64,000 bases of DNA, taken from positions 1-64,000 of the forward strand of contig CAWAAT010000004.1 in NCBI GenBank assembly GCA_963780175.1, read 5' to 3'. The position numbers and the translations under genes were made by a program. Below, piece by piece: positions 8,248-17,516 of this stretch; positions within the stretch are counted from its first letter, which is position 1, and each line of letters begins with the position of its first letter. Origin of the DNA: Brooklawnia sp963780175 (GTDB taxonomy: Bacteria; Actinomycetota; Actinomycetes; Propionibacteriales; Propionibacteriaceae). The notes under the pieces were generated by a model. The model saw only the letters and a program-made list of their open reading frames with translations, made no database searches and was not told the DNA's origin.

Positions 8248-10192
8248 CGACGCTCAACGGCACCAGCACTGCCCCGCTCGGGCCGATCTCGTTGTCCACG
8301 CCGAACTCCGGGCAGACTCCGCAATCGTTGCAGTCGTCCCACCGGCAGTCAGGCACCGTTGCGCCTTGGAGGGCGTCCCGGTAGTCCTGCCACAGCCAGT
8401 TGCGGTCGAGCCCGAGGTCTAGATGGTCCCAGGCCAGCACTTCGGTCACCGGCCGCTCGCGGGTGGTGAACCAGGCCAGGTCGACGCCCTGCGGGGTCAG
8501 TTGCTCCTCGGCGCAGCGAACCCATCGCTCGTAGTCGAAATGTTCGCTCCACCCGTCGAAGATGCCGCCGGCCCGCCAAACCGCCTCGATGACACGCGCG
8601 ACCCTGCGATCGCCGCGGGCCAACAGGCCCTCGATCAGACCTGGCCGTCCGTCCGAGTAGCGGATCGCGATGGCTCGCCCGCACTGCCGGTCGTCCCTGA
8701 CTCGCGCCTTGAGTTGTCGCATCCGCTCGTTGGCCACCTCGGGATCGGTCTGGCCCACCCACTGGAAGGGGGTGTGCGGCTTGGGCACGAACGCCCCGAT
8801 GCTGATGGTGCATGCGATGTCACGTCGGCCGGCGGCCTTGCGGCCAGCCTCGATGACGCGGTGGGCCATGTCGGCGATGGCCAGGACGTCCTCGTCGGTC
8901 TCCGTGGGCAGGCCACACATGAAGTAGAGCTTCACCGAACGCCATCCCCCCGCGAAGGCGGTGGTCACGGTCGAGATGAGGTCGTCCTCGCTGACGTTCT
9001 TGTTGATCACCGCCCTCATCCGCTCGGTGCCGCCCTCCGGGGCGAAGGTCAGTCCGCTGCGCCGACCGTTGCGGGCGAGTTCCTCGGCCAGGTCGATGTT
9101 GAACGCGTCCACCCGGGTGCTGGGCAACGACAGGGACACGTTTGTGCCCTCGTACCGATCCGCCAACTGCCTGGTGATCTCGCCGATCTCGCTGTGGTCG
9201 GCGCTGGACAGGCTCAGCAGGCCGACCTCTTCCAGGCCGGTGGACGCCAATCCTTCGGCGACCATCGACCCCACCACCGGCAGGCTGCGTTCCCGCACCG
9301 GACGCGTGATCATGCCCGCCTGGCAGAAGCGGCAACCCCGGGTGCAGCCCCGGAAGATCTCAACCGAGTACCTCTCGTGGACCGTCTCTGCGAGGGGGAC
9401 CAGTGGCGCGCGGGGATAGGGCCACTCGTCGAGGTCGGTGAGAACCCAGCGGGTGACTTTGTAGGGCACTCCGGGACGGTTCGGCGACACCTTCGCAATG
9501 GCCCCGTCTGTTGCGTAGCTGATGTCATAGAACTGCGGCACGTAGAACTTGCCGGTGCGGGCCAGCCGTTCGAGCACTCCGAGGCGTCCACCTGGGCGAT
9601 CTTCTGCCTGCCAGTGACGAATGATGGCGCTGAGTTCCAGGGCGGCACGCTCCCCGTCCCCGATGACGGCCACGTCGATGAAGTCGGCGATGGGTTCGGG
9701 GTTGGACGCGCAGTGCCCCCCCACCACGACCAACGGGTCGTCGGGGCCGCGGTCGACACTCCGCAGCGGGATTCCAGCGAGGTCGATGGCGTTCAGCAGA
9801 TTGGTGTACCCCAGTTCGGTGGACATACTGACGCCCAGGACATCGAAACCGCGAACCGGTCGATGTGTCTCCAGACTCAGCAGCGGCAGGCCGGCGGCAC
9901 GCATCCGGGCCTCCATGTCGGGCCAGACCGAGAAGGTCCGCTCGGCACTGATCCAGTCCATTTCGTTCAGCACTTCGTAGAGGATCGCAAGGCCCTGATT
10001 CGGTTGGCCCAGTTCGTAGGCGTCCGGATACAGCAGCACCCAGTGGACGTCGACGCCCGACCAGTCCTTGGTGACGGAGTTGAGTTCACCTCCCACGTAC
10101 TGGATGGGTTTGACGACGTGGGCGAGCAGCGGCTCCAACCGGTCGAAGGCGGGCGTCGGTCCGGTCGAGGCTTGCCAGGCATGAGTGTTCAT
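8228..10192 (-). CDS. TIGR03960-family B12-binding radical SAM protein
   Basis: A 654-residue radical-SAM protein of the TIGR03960 family. The N-terminal half contains a B12-binding-like fold (VHWVLLYPDAYELGQPNQG; FDVLGVSMSTELGYTN). The radical-SAM cluster motif is CTRGCRFCQAG near residue 285, and a Cys-rich C-terminus (CRWDDCNDCGVC) may hold a second metal site. It is commonly found next to the DUF2344 gene and rne, so a role in RNA or ribosome modification is plausible but not shown. TAGCAT lies 8 bases before the ATG and no Shine-Dalgarno is obvious. The cysteines and length look normal. Confidence 0.9.
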   Translation of the reverse strand: MNTHAWQASTGPTPAFDRLEPLLAHVVKPIQYVGGELNSVTKDWSGVDVHWVLLYPDAYELGQPNQGLAILYEVLNEMDWISAERTFSVWPDMEARMRAAGLPLLSLETHRPVRGFDVLGVSMSTELGYTNLLNAIDLAGIPLRSVDRGPDDPLVVVGGHCASNPEPIADFIDVAVIGDGERAALELSAIIRHWQAEDRPGGRLGVLERLARTGKFYVPQFYDISYATDGAIAKVSPNRPGVPYKVTRWVLTDLDEWPYPRAPLVPLAETVHERYSVEIFRGCTRGCRFCQAGMITRPVRERSLPVVGSMVAEGLASTGLEEVGLLSLSSADHSEIGEITRQLADRYEGTNVSLSLPSTRVDAFNIDLAEELARNGRRSGLTFAPEGGTERMRAVINKNVSEDDLISTVTTAFAGGWRSVKLYFMCGLPTETDEDVLAIADMAHRVIEAGRKAAGRRDIACTISIGAFVPKPHTPFQWVGQTDPEVANERMRQLKARVRDDRQCGRAIAIRYSDGRPGLIEGLLARGDRRVARVIEAVWRAGGIFDGWSEHFDYERWVRCAEEQLTPQGVDLAWFTTRERPVTEVLAWDHLDLGLDRNWLWQDYRDALQGATVPDCRWDDCNDCGVCPEFGVDNEIGPSGAVLVPLSVVRPALG

Positions 10193-10217
10193 CGCCCGCC
10201 ATGCTAATCGCCCGGAG

Positions 10218-11423
10218 TTAACGATCCGGACGCGTCGACTCCCACGGTCGAGGGTTGATCAGCGGTTCGTGATCCTCCATCGCTCGCGGGGGCGCCGTCG
10301 GCAGCCCGGGCGTTCGTTGTGGCAGCGGTGGACGTGGCACCATCGGCGGAGGCGGCAGCGGTGGACGCGGCACCATCGGCGGAGGCGGCACCATCGGCGG
10401 AGGCGGCACCATCGGCGGAGGCGGCATAGGTGGACGAGGCACCATGGACGCGGCGGGCGCGGCAGTTCGAACCAGACCCTGCCGATCGGCATTACGGACG
10501 ATGAGCACAACCCCTATGCCCACCACAGCCATGCCGAGCAACACCGCCGGTCCGGCGGCGCCCACGTCCCTGTTGAAGATCTCGCCGAGATCACTGAACG
10601 GCAGGAGGACCTCGCTGAGCAGGTTGTTCACCAGATGCATCGCGATCGCCGCCTCAAGACCGCCGGTTCGCCACGTGAGGTAGCAGGCGGCCAGACCGAA
10701 CCACAGGTAGTAGCCGTTGAGCCAAGGGTCAGCGGCCGCGTGCGCGAACATGAACATGACCGACGAGACGGCTGCCCCGGCAATCACGGCAATCCTCGGG
10801 TTCCGGAAGAAGCTGGCCACCGCCCGATTCGCCACACCACGGAAGCCGTACTCCTCTCCTGTTACCTGCAGCGGGGTTGTGAGCAGTATCCCGACGATGA
10901 GCACCCACGTGTCGGGGGTGACCGCCAGGTCGAGCCCGCCGCCCTGCCACAGGCCAAGTCCGATGTCCACCCCGACGTAGAGGGCCCACAGCGGGGTGAG
11001 CAGCAGCAGACACTTGCCCAACCAACGCCACCGCAGGGCGCCCACGACACTGGAGACCCAGCCCGGCCGTTGTTTGAACAGCCACGTCGAGATCAGGAAC
11101 GAGATGGGAATCAACGTGGCCAGCCCCAGGTTGTTGGCCAGGAAGACGAGGGCGGTGATCTCGGTCGGATCCCAGCCCTCGAGATCCGTCCGGCCGCTCG
11201 AGACATCGATGGCCATTGCCACGCCGAAGAAGATGCCCGACGCGACAAGGGTCAACAGCACCGTCACGACCAGTGCGACCACCGGGAGCCACCAGGACCA
11301 GGCCGGCGTGCGCCAGAACGACGGATAGTCGCTCTGCTGCACAGGTAGGGTCGGGCGGAAGGCTCGCCCGGGTGAGGAATCACCGGAGCCAAGCACCGGC
11401 AAGCTCCCGTCCGCATACGACAT
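10218..11423 (-). CDS. CPBP intramembrane protease with proline-rich tail
   Basis: A 401-residue membrane protein. After an N-terminal segment with a transmembrane helix it has the CPBP (Abi/CAAX-protease-like) core with its three motifs in order: EEYGFRG (EExxxR), FMFAHAA (FxxxH) and HLVNNL (HxxxN). The last 80 or so residues are an unusual repetitive tail of P-P-x-M-V-P units encoded by tandem 18-base repeats. The family includes prenyl-protein-type endopeptidases and proteins of unknown target. It starts three bases after the ndk stop codon, so it is probably translated from the ndk message. The function of the tail is unknown. Confidence 0.85.
   Translation of the reverse strand: MSYADGSLPVLGSGDSSPGRAFRPTLPVQQSDYPSFWRTPAWSWWLPVVALVVTVLLTLVASGIFFGVAMAIDVSSGRTDLEGWDPTEITALVFLANNLGLATLIPISFLISTWLFKQRPGWVSSVVGALRWRWLGKCLLLLTPLWALYVGVDIGLGLWQGGGLDLAVTPDTWVLIVGILLTTPLQVTGEEYGFRGVANRAVASFFRNPRIAVIAGAAVSSVMFMFAHAAADPWLNGYYLWFGLAACYLTWRTGGLEAAIAMHLVNNLLSEVLLPFSDLGEIFNRDVGAAGPAVLLGMAVVGIGVVLIVRNADRQGLVRTAAPAASMVPRPPMPPPPMVPPPPMVPPPPMVPRPPLPPPPMVPRPPLPQRTPGLPTAPPRAMEDHEPLINPRPWESTRPDR
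10336..10435. repeat. Tandem 18-base repeats in CPBP gene
   Basis: Several perfect or near-perfect copies of a unit close to GGCACCATCGGCGGAGGC, interrupted once by a related GGCAGCGGTGGACG block. They encode the Pro/Met/Val-rich tail of the CPBP protein on the minus strand. Confidence 0.85.
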
Positions 11424-11426
11424 GAC

Positions 11427-11843
11427 TCAACCCAGCCCGGGGAACCAGATGTCTATCTCGCGCTCGGCGCTGGCGATCGAATCAGACGAATGCACCAGGT
11501 TGCGGTTCATGTACAACGAGTAGTCACCACGAATCGTGCCGGGAGCGGCAACCGCAGAGTCCGTCGGTCCATTCATCAGCCGAACAACCTCGATGGCGCG
11601 GTCCCCTTCGAGCACCATGGCAACCAACGGCCCTGAGGTCACAAAGGACTCCAGTCCCGGGTAGTACGGCCGGCCCACGTGTTCGGCATAATGTCGGGCG
11701 GCCAACTCGGCGTCCGCCACCCGCAGCTGAAGGGCCAGCAGTTCCAGACCCTTGTCCTCGTACCGCGCAATGATCCGACCCACCAACCCGCGCGCCACGC
11801 CGTCGGGCTTGACAAGCACCAGAGTGCGTTCGGTTTGCGTCAT
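11427..11843 (-). CDS. ndk: Nucleoside diphosphate kinase
   Basis: Transfers the gamma phosphate of ATP to other nucleoside diphosphates. The 138-residue length is normal, the N-terminus (ERTLVLVKPDGVARGLVG) is typical, and the phosphohistidine is His118 in NLVHSSDS. TAGGGT lies 6 bases before the ATG (11850-11855) with no Shine-Dalgarno, so the mRNA is likely leaderless. The folC gene lies upstream in the same direction, a common actinobacterial order, and the CPBP gene follows after 3 bases. Confidence 0.97.
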   Translation of the reverse strand: MTQTERTLVLVKPDGVARGLVGRIIARYEDKGLELLALQLRVADAELAARHYAEHVGRPYYPGLESFVTSGPLVAMVLEGDRAIEVVRLMNGPTDSAVAAPGTIRGDYSLYMNRNLVHSSDSIASAEREIDIWFPGLG

Positions 11844-11904
11844 GGCTGAACCCTACAAGAAGGACACGACCACCCCGGCCTGCCTGTGGACAACTCGGCG
11901 CCCA

Positions 11905-13269
11905 TCAATCGACCACGTCATCGTCCATGACAGGCAGGAGCTGGGCCCGAACCGAACCAGCCAGATAAACCGACCCGATGATCAGAACCAGGGCGTCCGG
12001 ACCGGCCTGCTCTGCCAGGCCGCGGGCCAGGTCGACTGCCTGGGCGACGCTGGCCGCCGACCTCACCCGGTGGGCGTCGAAAACCTCACCGGCTTCGTGC
12101 GCCAGTTCCTCGGCGCTGAGTGCCCGCGCGATCTCGGGCATCGACGTGACGACGATCGTGTCCAGTTCCTCGGCGAGAAGCTCCATAACCTCTCCCACAG
12201 CCTTGTCGCGCATCATGGCCACCACACCGATGAGTGGCCGGGCGGTGAAGGCCTCACGCAGTCCGGCCAGAGCGGCCCGCACGCCGTGCGGGTTGTGCGC
12301 GGTGTCGAGGACCACCACCGGATCATCGTCGATCGGTTCGAGCCGAGCAGGCGCCACCACCTGGCCCAGGCCTTGCGACAGGATCTCGCCGCTCAGCGGC
12401 GCCGCACGGAAGGCCTCCACAGCGGCGACCGCGAGAGCGGCGTTGTGCGCCATGTGCGCGCCGAAGAGCGGCAGGAAGATATCGCCCATCGGGCCGTCCG
12501 CCGCATCGATACGCAACATCTGGCCACCGACTGCGGGCTGCCGCTCGAGGAGGGCGAAATCCACACCCTCACGAAGCGCGCGAGCCCCCACCTGGGCGCA
12601 CCGCGCCATCAGGACTTCGGCGGCCTGCGGATCCTGCCCTGCCAACACGGCCACCGACCCTTGCTTGATGATCCCGGCCTTCTCCCGCGCGATCTCGGCG
12701 ATGGTGTGGCCGAGCAGATGGGTGTGGTCCAGATCGATGGGTGTGACGACTGCCACCTCGGCGTCCGCGACACTGGTGGCGTCCCACGTGCCTCCCATGC
12801 CCACCTCGACGATCGCCACGTCCACCGGGGCGTCCGCGAAGGCCGCGTAGGCCATCGCCGTGATGATCTCGAAGAACGTCATGGGGACTCCTGCCGGCCG
12901 CTTGGCGTCCACCATCTCGACCAGTGGTGCGATCTGACGCCATGTCTCGTCGAAGACCTCGGCGCTGACCGGTTCACCGTCGATGCAGATGCGTTCGGTC
13001 ACGTCCACCAGGTGCGGGCTCGAGAAGCGTCCCGTCCGCAACCCCATCGCCCGCAGCAACGCGTCAATCATGATCGCGGTGCTGCCCTTTCCGTTGGTGC
13101 CGGTGATCTGGATCACCGGGCAGCTGCGCTGCGGATCGCCGAGCAGGTCACACAGCGCCTCGATCCGCTCGAGAGAGGGTTGCGGATGGCTCTCCGGCCA
13201 GCGCGCGATGAGCGTGGCCACCAGTTGGTCGTGGTCGGCGTACTGGGAGGGCATCGCGAACTCGGTCAT
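11905..13269 (-). CDS. folC: Folylpolyglutamate/dihydrofolate synthase
   Basis: Adds glutamate to dihydropteroate and to folates. The 454-residue Mur-ligase-type enzyme has the ATP-binding loop ITGTNGKGST, the SPHLVDVTERI region and the C-terminal Mur-ligase domain (VVLDTAHNPHGV). In many actinobacteria valS-folC-ndk are co-directional; here valS is on the other strand 1.6 kb away. The start is the first ATG of the frame; TAAGCT lies 8 bases before it and no Shine-Dalgarno is visible. A second in-frame ATG six codons on is possible. Confidence 0.95.
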   Translation of the reverse strand: MTEFAMPSQYADHDQLVATLIARWPESHPQPSLERIEALCDLLGDPQRSCPVIQITGTNGKGSTAIMIDALLRAMGLRTGRFSSPHLVDVTERICIDGEPVSAEVFDETWRQIAPLVEMVDAKRPAGVPMTFFEIITAMAYAAFADAPVDVAIVEVGMGGTWDATSVADAEVAVVTPIDLDHTHLLGHTIAEIAREKAGIIKQGSVAVLAGQDPQAAEVLMARCAQVGARALREGVDFALLERQPAVGGQMLRIDAADGPMGDIFLPLFGAHMAHNAALAVAAVEAFRAAPLSGEILSQGLGQVVAPARLEPIDDDPVVVLDTAHNPHGVRAALAGLREAFTARPLIGVVAMMRDKAVGEVMELLAEELDTIVVTSMPEIARALSAEELAHEAGEVFDAHRVRSAASVAQAVDLARGLAEQAGPDALVLIIGSVYLAGSVRAQLLPVMDDDVVD

Positions 13270-13326
13270 GACCGACCAGCTTACTGCCGCCGCTGCGGCA
13301 TCAAGGGGCCTCAGGGAGGGTCAGTT

Positions 13327-13926
13327 ATGCTGGACGTCGTGAGTATGTGGATGGGTTCAGTCGCACCCCAGCAGCTGACCCGGGACTGGCGTGACTGGGT
13401 GGGTCTGGGGGCCCGACTGGTGCTGGGCATCAGCCTCTCTGTTGCAGGCCTGCTCAAGGTGGGACGACTGCAGGCGAACGTTGCCCAGGTCGAGTTGTTC
13501 CAGCTGCCCATCCCCGACCCTGTGGTGACGCTGATCGGATACGCCCAGCCTTTCGTCGAGATAGCGGTCGGGTTGATGCTGATCATCGGCCTGTTCACCC
13601 GCATCAACGCGGTGCTCGGAACTCTGTCGATGGTGGCCTTCATAGCGGGCATCATCTGGGCCTGGGCCCACGGGCTGCGGATCGACTGCGGCTGCTTCAC
13701 ATTGGGTGGTGAACTCGGCGCGGAGGAACAGACCCGCTACCTGCAGGACATCGCCCGCGATCTGGGGCTGATGGCTTGCGGGCTGTGGCTGTGGCTGCGT
13801 CCGGCCTCCGTCCTGGCATCGGACACGTGGCTGCTGCGCCCCGTGGCCGCCGTGGACGACTTCGACCACGATGAGCCGCGCGGCGACCCCACCCCGTCAT
13901 ACCTCACCTCCCATACCGGCCGCTGA
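13327..13926 (+). CDS. MauE/DoxX-like membrane protein
   Basis: A 199-residue four-helix membrane protein of the DoxX/MauE type (ARLVLGISLSVAGLLK; PFVEIAVGLMLIIGLFTR). A CGC pair (Cys121, Cys123) sits in RIDCGCFTLGG, the place where MauE-type proteins carry redox-active cysteines. ATG 13327 is preceded by AGGGAGGG at 13312-13320. The next gene, 43 bases on, encodes a membrane-anchored thioredoxin-fold protein. The pair probably forms a thiol-disulfide relay that shuttles electrons across the membrane to extracytoplasmic proteins. The precise substrate is unknown. Confidence 0.82.
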   Translation: MLDVVSMWMGSVAPQQLTRDWRDWVGLGARLVLGISLSVAGLLKVGRLQANVAQVELFQLPIPDPVVTLIGYAQPFVEIAVGLMLIIGLFTRINAVLGTLSMVAFIAGIIWAWAHGLRIDCGCFTLGGELGAEEQTRYLQDIARDLGLMACGLWLWLRPASVLASDTWLLRPVAAVDDFDHDEPRGDPTPSYLTSHTGR

Positions 13927-13969
13927 GCCGACCGCCACCAGCAGTGACGTACCGACCAGAAGGCGACAG

Positions 13970-14815
13970 ATGAGCAAGAGCAAGCAGGGCCAACAGCGTC
14001 CGGCCTCCGACCCGACCCCCGGTGGCAAGTCATCGGCTGCCGCGAACAGCCGCCGCGACCAACTCCGCGCCCAGCAGGCCGCCGAGGCGCAACGCGCTCG
14101 CACCCGCCGGATCATCACCGCTGCGGCCGTGGCACTGGCCGTGCTGATCGTCGCGATCGTTGCCGTCGTCCTGGTACAGAACAACCAACGACAGCTTGAG
14201 GCCGACTCTCTGCGGGGCAGCCAGGGCCAGGTCACTCCGCTCAACGCCACCGAGGACGGCAGCGGTCTGGTGTACACGTCCTCGACCGGTTCGATCGACA
14301 AGCCGCTGGTCGAGGTCTACCTCGACTTCCAGTGCCCCGGGTGTGCCCAGGCCTCTGCCGTGGTCGACCCGCTGCTCGAGCAACTGGCCGAGTCAGGCAA
14401 GATCCAGCTGACCTACCACATGCTGTACGGCCTCGACCGAGGCTTCCCCGGCAACCACTCCTACCGGGCCGCCCTGGCTGCCACCTGCGCCGACGTCCAG
14501 GACGCGTTCTCTGCCTACACCAAGACCGTCTTCGCCAACCAGCCTGTTCGAGAGGGCGACGGCTGGACCGACGAGCAACTGCGCGGCACACTCGCCCAGC
14601 AAGCCGGGCTCGCCGGTGAGCAACTGACCGCCTTCCAGGGGTGTTACGACGCCAAGTCCACCAGCGACTTCGTCGAGGCGATGTACAACGCCACCCCCGA
14701 CTACGTGACGCACACCCCGTTCTTCGCTGTGGACGGCAAGGAGATGCCGATCGCCAACGCCGACCTCGCCAGTCAGGACGCCCTGCTCTCTGCCATCGAG
14801 CGCATCGCCGGCTGA
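13970..14815 (+). CDS. Membrane-anchored DsbA-like thioredoxin protein
   Basis: A 281-residue protein with a charged cytoplasmic N-terminus, one transmembrane helix (about 48-70) and an extracytoplasmic thioredoxin/DsbA fold. The redox motif is CPGC (Cys122, Cys125) in DFQCPGCAQ. Downstream CADVQ and GCYDA elements may include additional cysteines. ATG 13970 is chosen because AGAAGGCG precedes it; it gives the usual short basic N-terminus before the helix. It lies directly after the MauE-like gene and probably works with it in disulfide exchange outside the membrane. Confidence 0.88.
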   Translation: MSKSKQGQQRPASDPTPGGKSSAAANSRRDQLRAQQAAEAQRARTRRIITAAAVALAVLIVAIVAVVLVQNNQRQLEADSLRGSQGQVTPLNATEDGSGLVYTSSTGSIDKPLVEVYLDFQCPGCAQASAVVDPLLEQLAESGKIQLTYHMLYGLDRGFPGNHSYRAALAATCADVQDAFSAYTKTVFANQPVREGDGWTDEQLRGTLAQQAGLAGEQLTAFQGCYDAKSTSDFVEAMYNATPDYVTHTPFFAVDGKEMPIANADLASQDALLSAIERIAG

Positions 14816-14871
14816 CGGAGGGCCGACGCTGACGCAGTCCGGTCAGGATTCTGGTGGCCGGGCGCAATCGG

Positions 14872-14877
14872 TAGGAT
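14872..14877 (+). promoter_or_regulatory. Putative -10 box of leaderless valS
   Basis: TAGGAT, seven bases before ATG 14885. No Shine-Dalgarno lies in between. Confidence 0.6.
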
Positions 14878-14884
14878 GCACCTC

Positions 14885-17464
14885 ATGACTTCTGCACCCA
14901 ACCAGTCCAGTCCGGCCGCGAGCACGACCAGCTGGCAGGTACCGGACGCGCCGGTGCTGGAGGGTCTGGAAGACCGTTGGGCACAGTTGTGGCGTTCATC
15001 GGGAAGCTACGCCTTCACCCGGCCCGCCGCACGTGATCAGGTGTTCTCGATCGACACTCCCCCGCCCACCGTCTCCGGTTCGCTGCACGTCGGTCACGTC
15101 TTCAGCTACACCCACACCGACGTTGTCGCGCGCTACCAGCGCATGCAGGGCAAGCAGGTCTTCTACCCGATGGGTTGGGACGACAACGGCCTTCCGACCG
15201 AGCGGCGCGTACAGAACTTCTACGGCGTCCGCTGCGAGCCGTCCCTGCCCTATGACGCGGATTTCTCCCCGCCGGCCAAGCCCGACCCGAAGAGGCAGGT
15301 TGCCATCAGCCGCCGCAACTTCGTGGAGCTGTGCCGCGACCTCACCGCAGTGGATGAACTGGTCTTCGAGAACCTGTGGCGGCGCATCGGATTGTCCGTG
15401 GACTGGGACCTGCTGTACACCACCATCTCGCCGGAGTCCCAGACGGTCGCCCAACGAGCGTTCCTGCGCAACCTGACTCGCGGTGAGGCCTACCTGTCGC
15501 AGGCCCCGACGATGTGGGACGTGACCTTCCAGACCGCGGTTGCCCAGGCCGAACTCGAGGCCCGCGAGTACCCCGGCTTCTACCACGCCATCACCTTCCA
15601 CCGGCCCGACGGCCAAGATGTGCTCATCGAGACGACGCGTCCGGAACTGTTGGCGGCCTGTTGCGCGCTGATTGCCCATCCGGACGACGAGCGGTACCAG
15701 TCCTTGTTCGGATCGACTGTGACCACCCCGGTGTTCGGTGTCGAGGTGCCGGTGCTGGCCCACCCGGATGCCGAACCCGACAAGGGATCGGGCATCGCCA
15801 TGTGCTGCACCTTCGGCGACCTGACCGATGTCACCTGGTGGCGCGAGCTGAACCTGCCGACTCGCACCATCATCGGACGCGACGGCCGGATCACGCGTGA
15901 AGAGCCTGACTGGATCGTCGACACGGCGGCCTTCGCCCGGATCGCGGGCCGGACCACCTTCTCGGCACGTGAGGAAACCGTCGCGATGTTGCGCGAGAAC
16001 GGTGAGCTCGTGGGAGAGCCGAAGCCGACGACCCGCATGACCAACTTCTACGAGCGCGGCGACAAGCCGCTCGAAATCGTCTCGACGCGCCAGTGGTACA
16101 TCACCAACGGAGGACGCGACACCGACCTGCGCGCCGCACTGCTGGCCCGCGGTGACGAGCTCGAGTGGACCCCGGATCACATGCGGCACCGCTACGCAAA
16201 CTGGGTCGGCGGGCTCAACGGTGACTGGCTGATCAGCCGCCAGCGGTTCTTCGGTGTGCCCTTCCCGGTCTGGTACGCGCTGGACTCCGAGGGCGAACCG
16301 AACTACGACCACCCGATCGTGGCCGACGAGGCGTCGCTGCCTGTCGATCCCGCCTCCCAGCCGGCACCCGGCTACGACGAGTCGCAACGCGGTCTGCCCG
16401 GCGGGTTCGTCGGTGATCCGGACGTCATGGACACCTGGGCCACCAGCTCACTGACCCCGCAGATCGCATGCGGGTGGGAGCGCGACGAGCAGTTGTGGAA
16501 CCTGACATACCCGATGGATCTGGCTCCGCAGGCCCATGACATCATCCGCACGTGGCTGTTCAGCCGGGTGGTGCGCAGCCATCTGGAGGAGAACACGCTG
16601 CCGTGGCGCAGGGCGGCCATCTCCGGATTCGTCGTCGACCCTGATCGCAAGAAGATGAGCAAGTCCAAGGGCAATGTGGTGGTCCCCACCGAGATCCTGG
16701 AGAAGTTCGGCGCCGACGCGGTCCGCTGGCGCGCGGCCATGGCCCGGCCGGGCATGGACTCTCCCTTCGACGAAACCCAGATGAAGGTGGGACGCCGCCT
16801 GGCCATGAAGATCCTCAACGCGTCCAAGTTCGTGCTCCACCAGGGCCAGCCGGCCGGCGCATCGGCGATCACCGAAGCCGACGACCTCGGGATGCTGGCT
16901 GCGTTGCGGAGCGTCGTCAGGACGACCACTGCCGCGTTCGAGAACTTCCAGTACACCGACGCGCTGGAGCAGACCGAGAAGTTCTTCTGGAGCTTCTGCG
17001 ACGACTACGTCGAGTTGGTCAAGGAGCGTTCCTACGGCGCCCGTGGACCGCAGGCAGCAGCCTCCGCCCAGGCGGCACTCCAACTGGCGCTCAGCGTCCA
17101 GCTGCGGCTGTTCGCACCGTTCATGCCCTTCGTGACCGAAGAGGTCTGGAGTTGGTGGCAGCCCGGTTCGATTCACCACGCCGCGTGGCCGAGCGTCGAG
17201 GAGTTGCCGGCAGGCGGGGACGCTGGGTTGCCGGATGACATCGCGGCGGTGCTGATCGGGCTGCGTGGCGCGAAGTCGCAGGCCAAGGTGGCGATGCGCA
17301 CCGAGGTCACCCACGCGGTGGTGCGTGGACCGCAGGCTTCCCTGGACAGGCTGTCGGGGGTGGTGGCCGACCTGCGAGCCGTGGGTCGGATCACGGGAGA
17401 GCTGGAGTTCACCCCCGGCAACGACGTCATTACGGTTGATGTGACCCTGGCCGAGCCGGTGTGA
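14885..17464 (+). CDS. valS: Valyl-tRNA synthetase
   Basis: Charges tRNA-Val. This 859-residue class I synthetase has the HIGH signature as SGSLHVGHV (about 63-71) and KMSKS as KKMSKSKGN (about 588-596). PMGWDDNGLPTERRVQNFYGV is the form seen in the subgroup found in several actinobacteria. The editing (CP1) domain lies between. An ATG three codons upstream (14876) overlaps the TAGGAT box, so ATG 14885 (MTSAPNQS) is preferred. The 3' end faces thrC across a shared hairpin. Confidence 0.95.
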   Translation: MTSAPNQSSPAASTTSWQVPDAPVLEGLEDRWAQLWRSSGSYAFTRPAARDQVFSIDTPPPTVSGSLHVGHVFSYTHTDVVARYQRMQGKQVFYPMGWDDNGLPTERRVQNFYGVRCEPSLPYDADFSPPAKPDPKRQVAISRRNFVELCRDLTAVDELVFENLWRRIGLSVDWDLLYTTISPESQTVAQRAFLRNLTRGEAYLSQAPTMWDVTFQTAVAQAELEAREYPGFYHAITFHRPDGQDVLIETTRPELLAACCALIAHPDDERYQSLFGSTVTTPVFGVEVPVLAHPDAEPDKGSGIAMCCTFGDLTDVTWWRELNLPTRTIIGRDGRITREEPDWIVDTAAFARIAGRTTFSAREETVAMLRENGELVGEPKPTTRMTNFYERGDKPLEIVSTRQWYITNGGRDTDLRAALLARGDELEWTPDHMRHRYANWVGGLNGDWLISRQRFFGVPFPVWYALDSEGEPNYDHPIVADEASLPVDPASQPAPGYDESQRGLPGGFVGDPDVMDTWATSSLTPQIACGWERDEQLWNLTYPMDLAPQAHDIIRTWLFSRVVRSHLEENTLPWRRAAISGFVVDPDRKKMSKSKGNVVVPTEILEKFGADAVRWRAAMARPGMDSPFDETQMKVGRRLAMKILNASKFVLHQGQPAGASAITEADDLGMLAALRSVVRTTTAAFENFQYTDALEQTEKFFWSFCDDYVELVKERSYGARGPQAAASAQAALQLALSVQLRLFAPFMPFVTEEVWSWWQPGSIHHAAWPSVEELPAGGDAGLPDDIAAVLIGLRGAKSQAKVAMRTEVTHAVVRGPQASLDRLSGVVADLRAVGRITGELEFTPGNDVITVDVTLAEPV

Positions 17465-17489
17465 ACGAACCTGCCCTCATCGGGACGCG

Positions 17490-17516
17490 GGGCTGACCGT
17501 GGCGGCGGTTCAGCCC
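17490..17516. terminator. Hairpin between convergent valS and thrC
   Basis: GGGCTGACCG pairs with CGGTTCAGCCC, with one bulged base and a six-base loop. There is no clear U-tract. It includes the thrC stop codon and could act for both directions. Confidence 0.5.

Noticed and set aside
8423..10207. Long open frame opposite the TIGR03960 gene
   Set aside because: Antisense shadow of a conserved radical-SAM gene with no motif or start signal.
10336..10435. 18-base tandem repeats considered as a CRISPR-like array
   Set aside because: The units are contiguous without spacers and encode an in-frame proline-rich tail; no cas genes are near.
14996..16387. Long open frame opposite valS
   Set aside because: Antisense to valS, which has HIGH and KMSKS motifs; only a GC-frame artefact.
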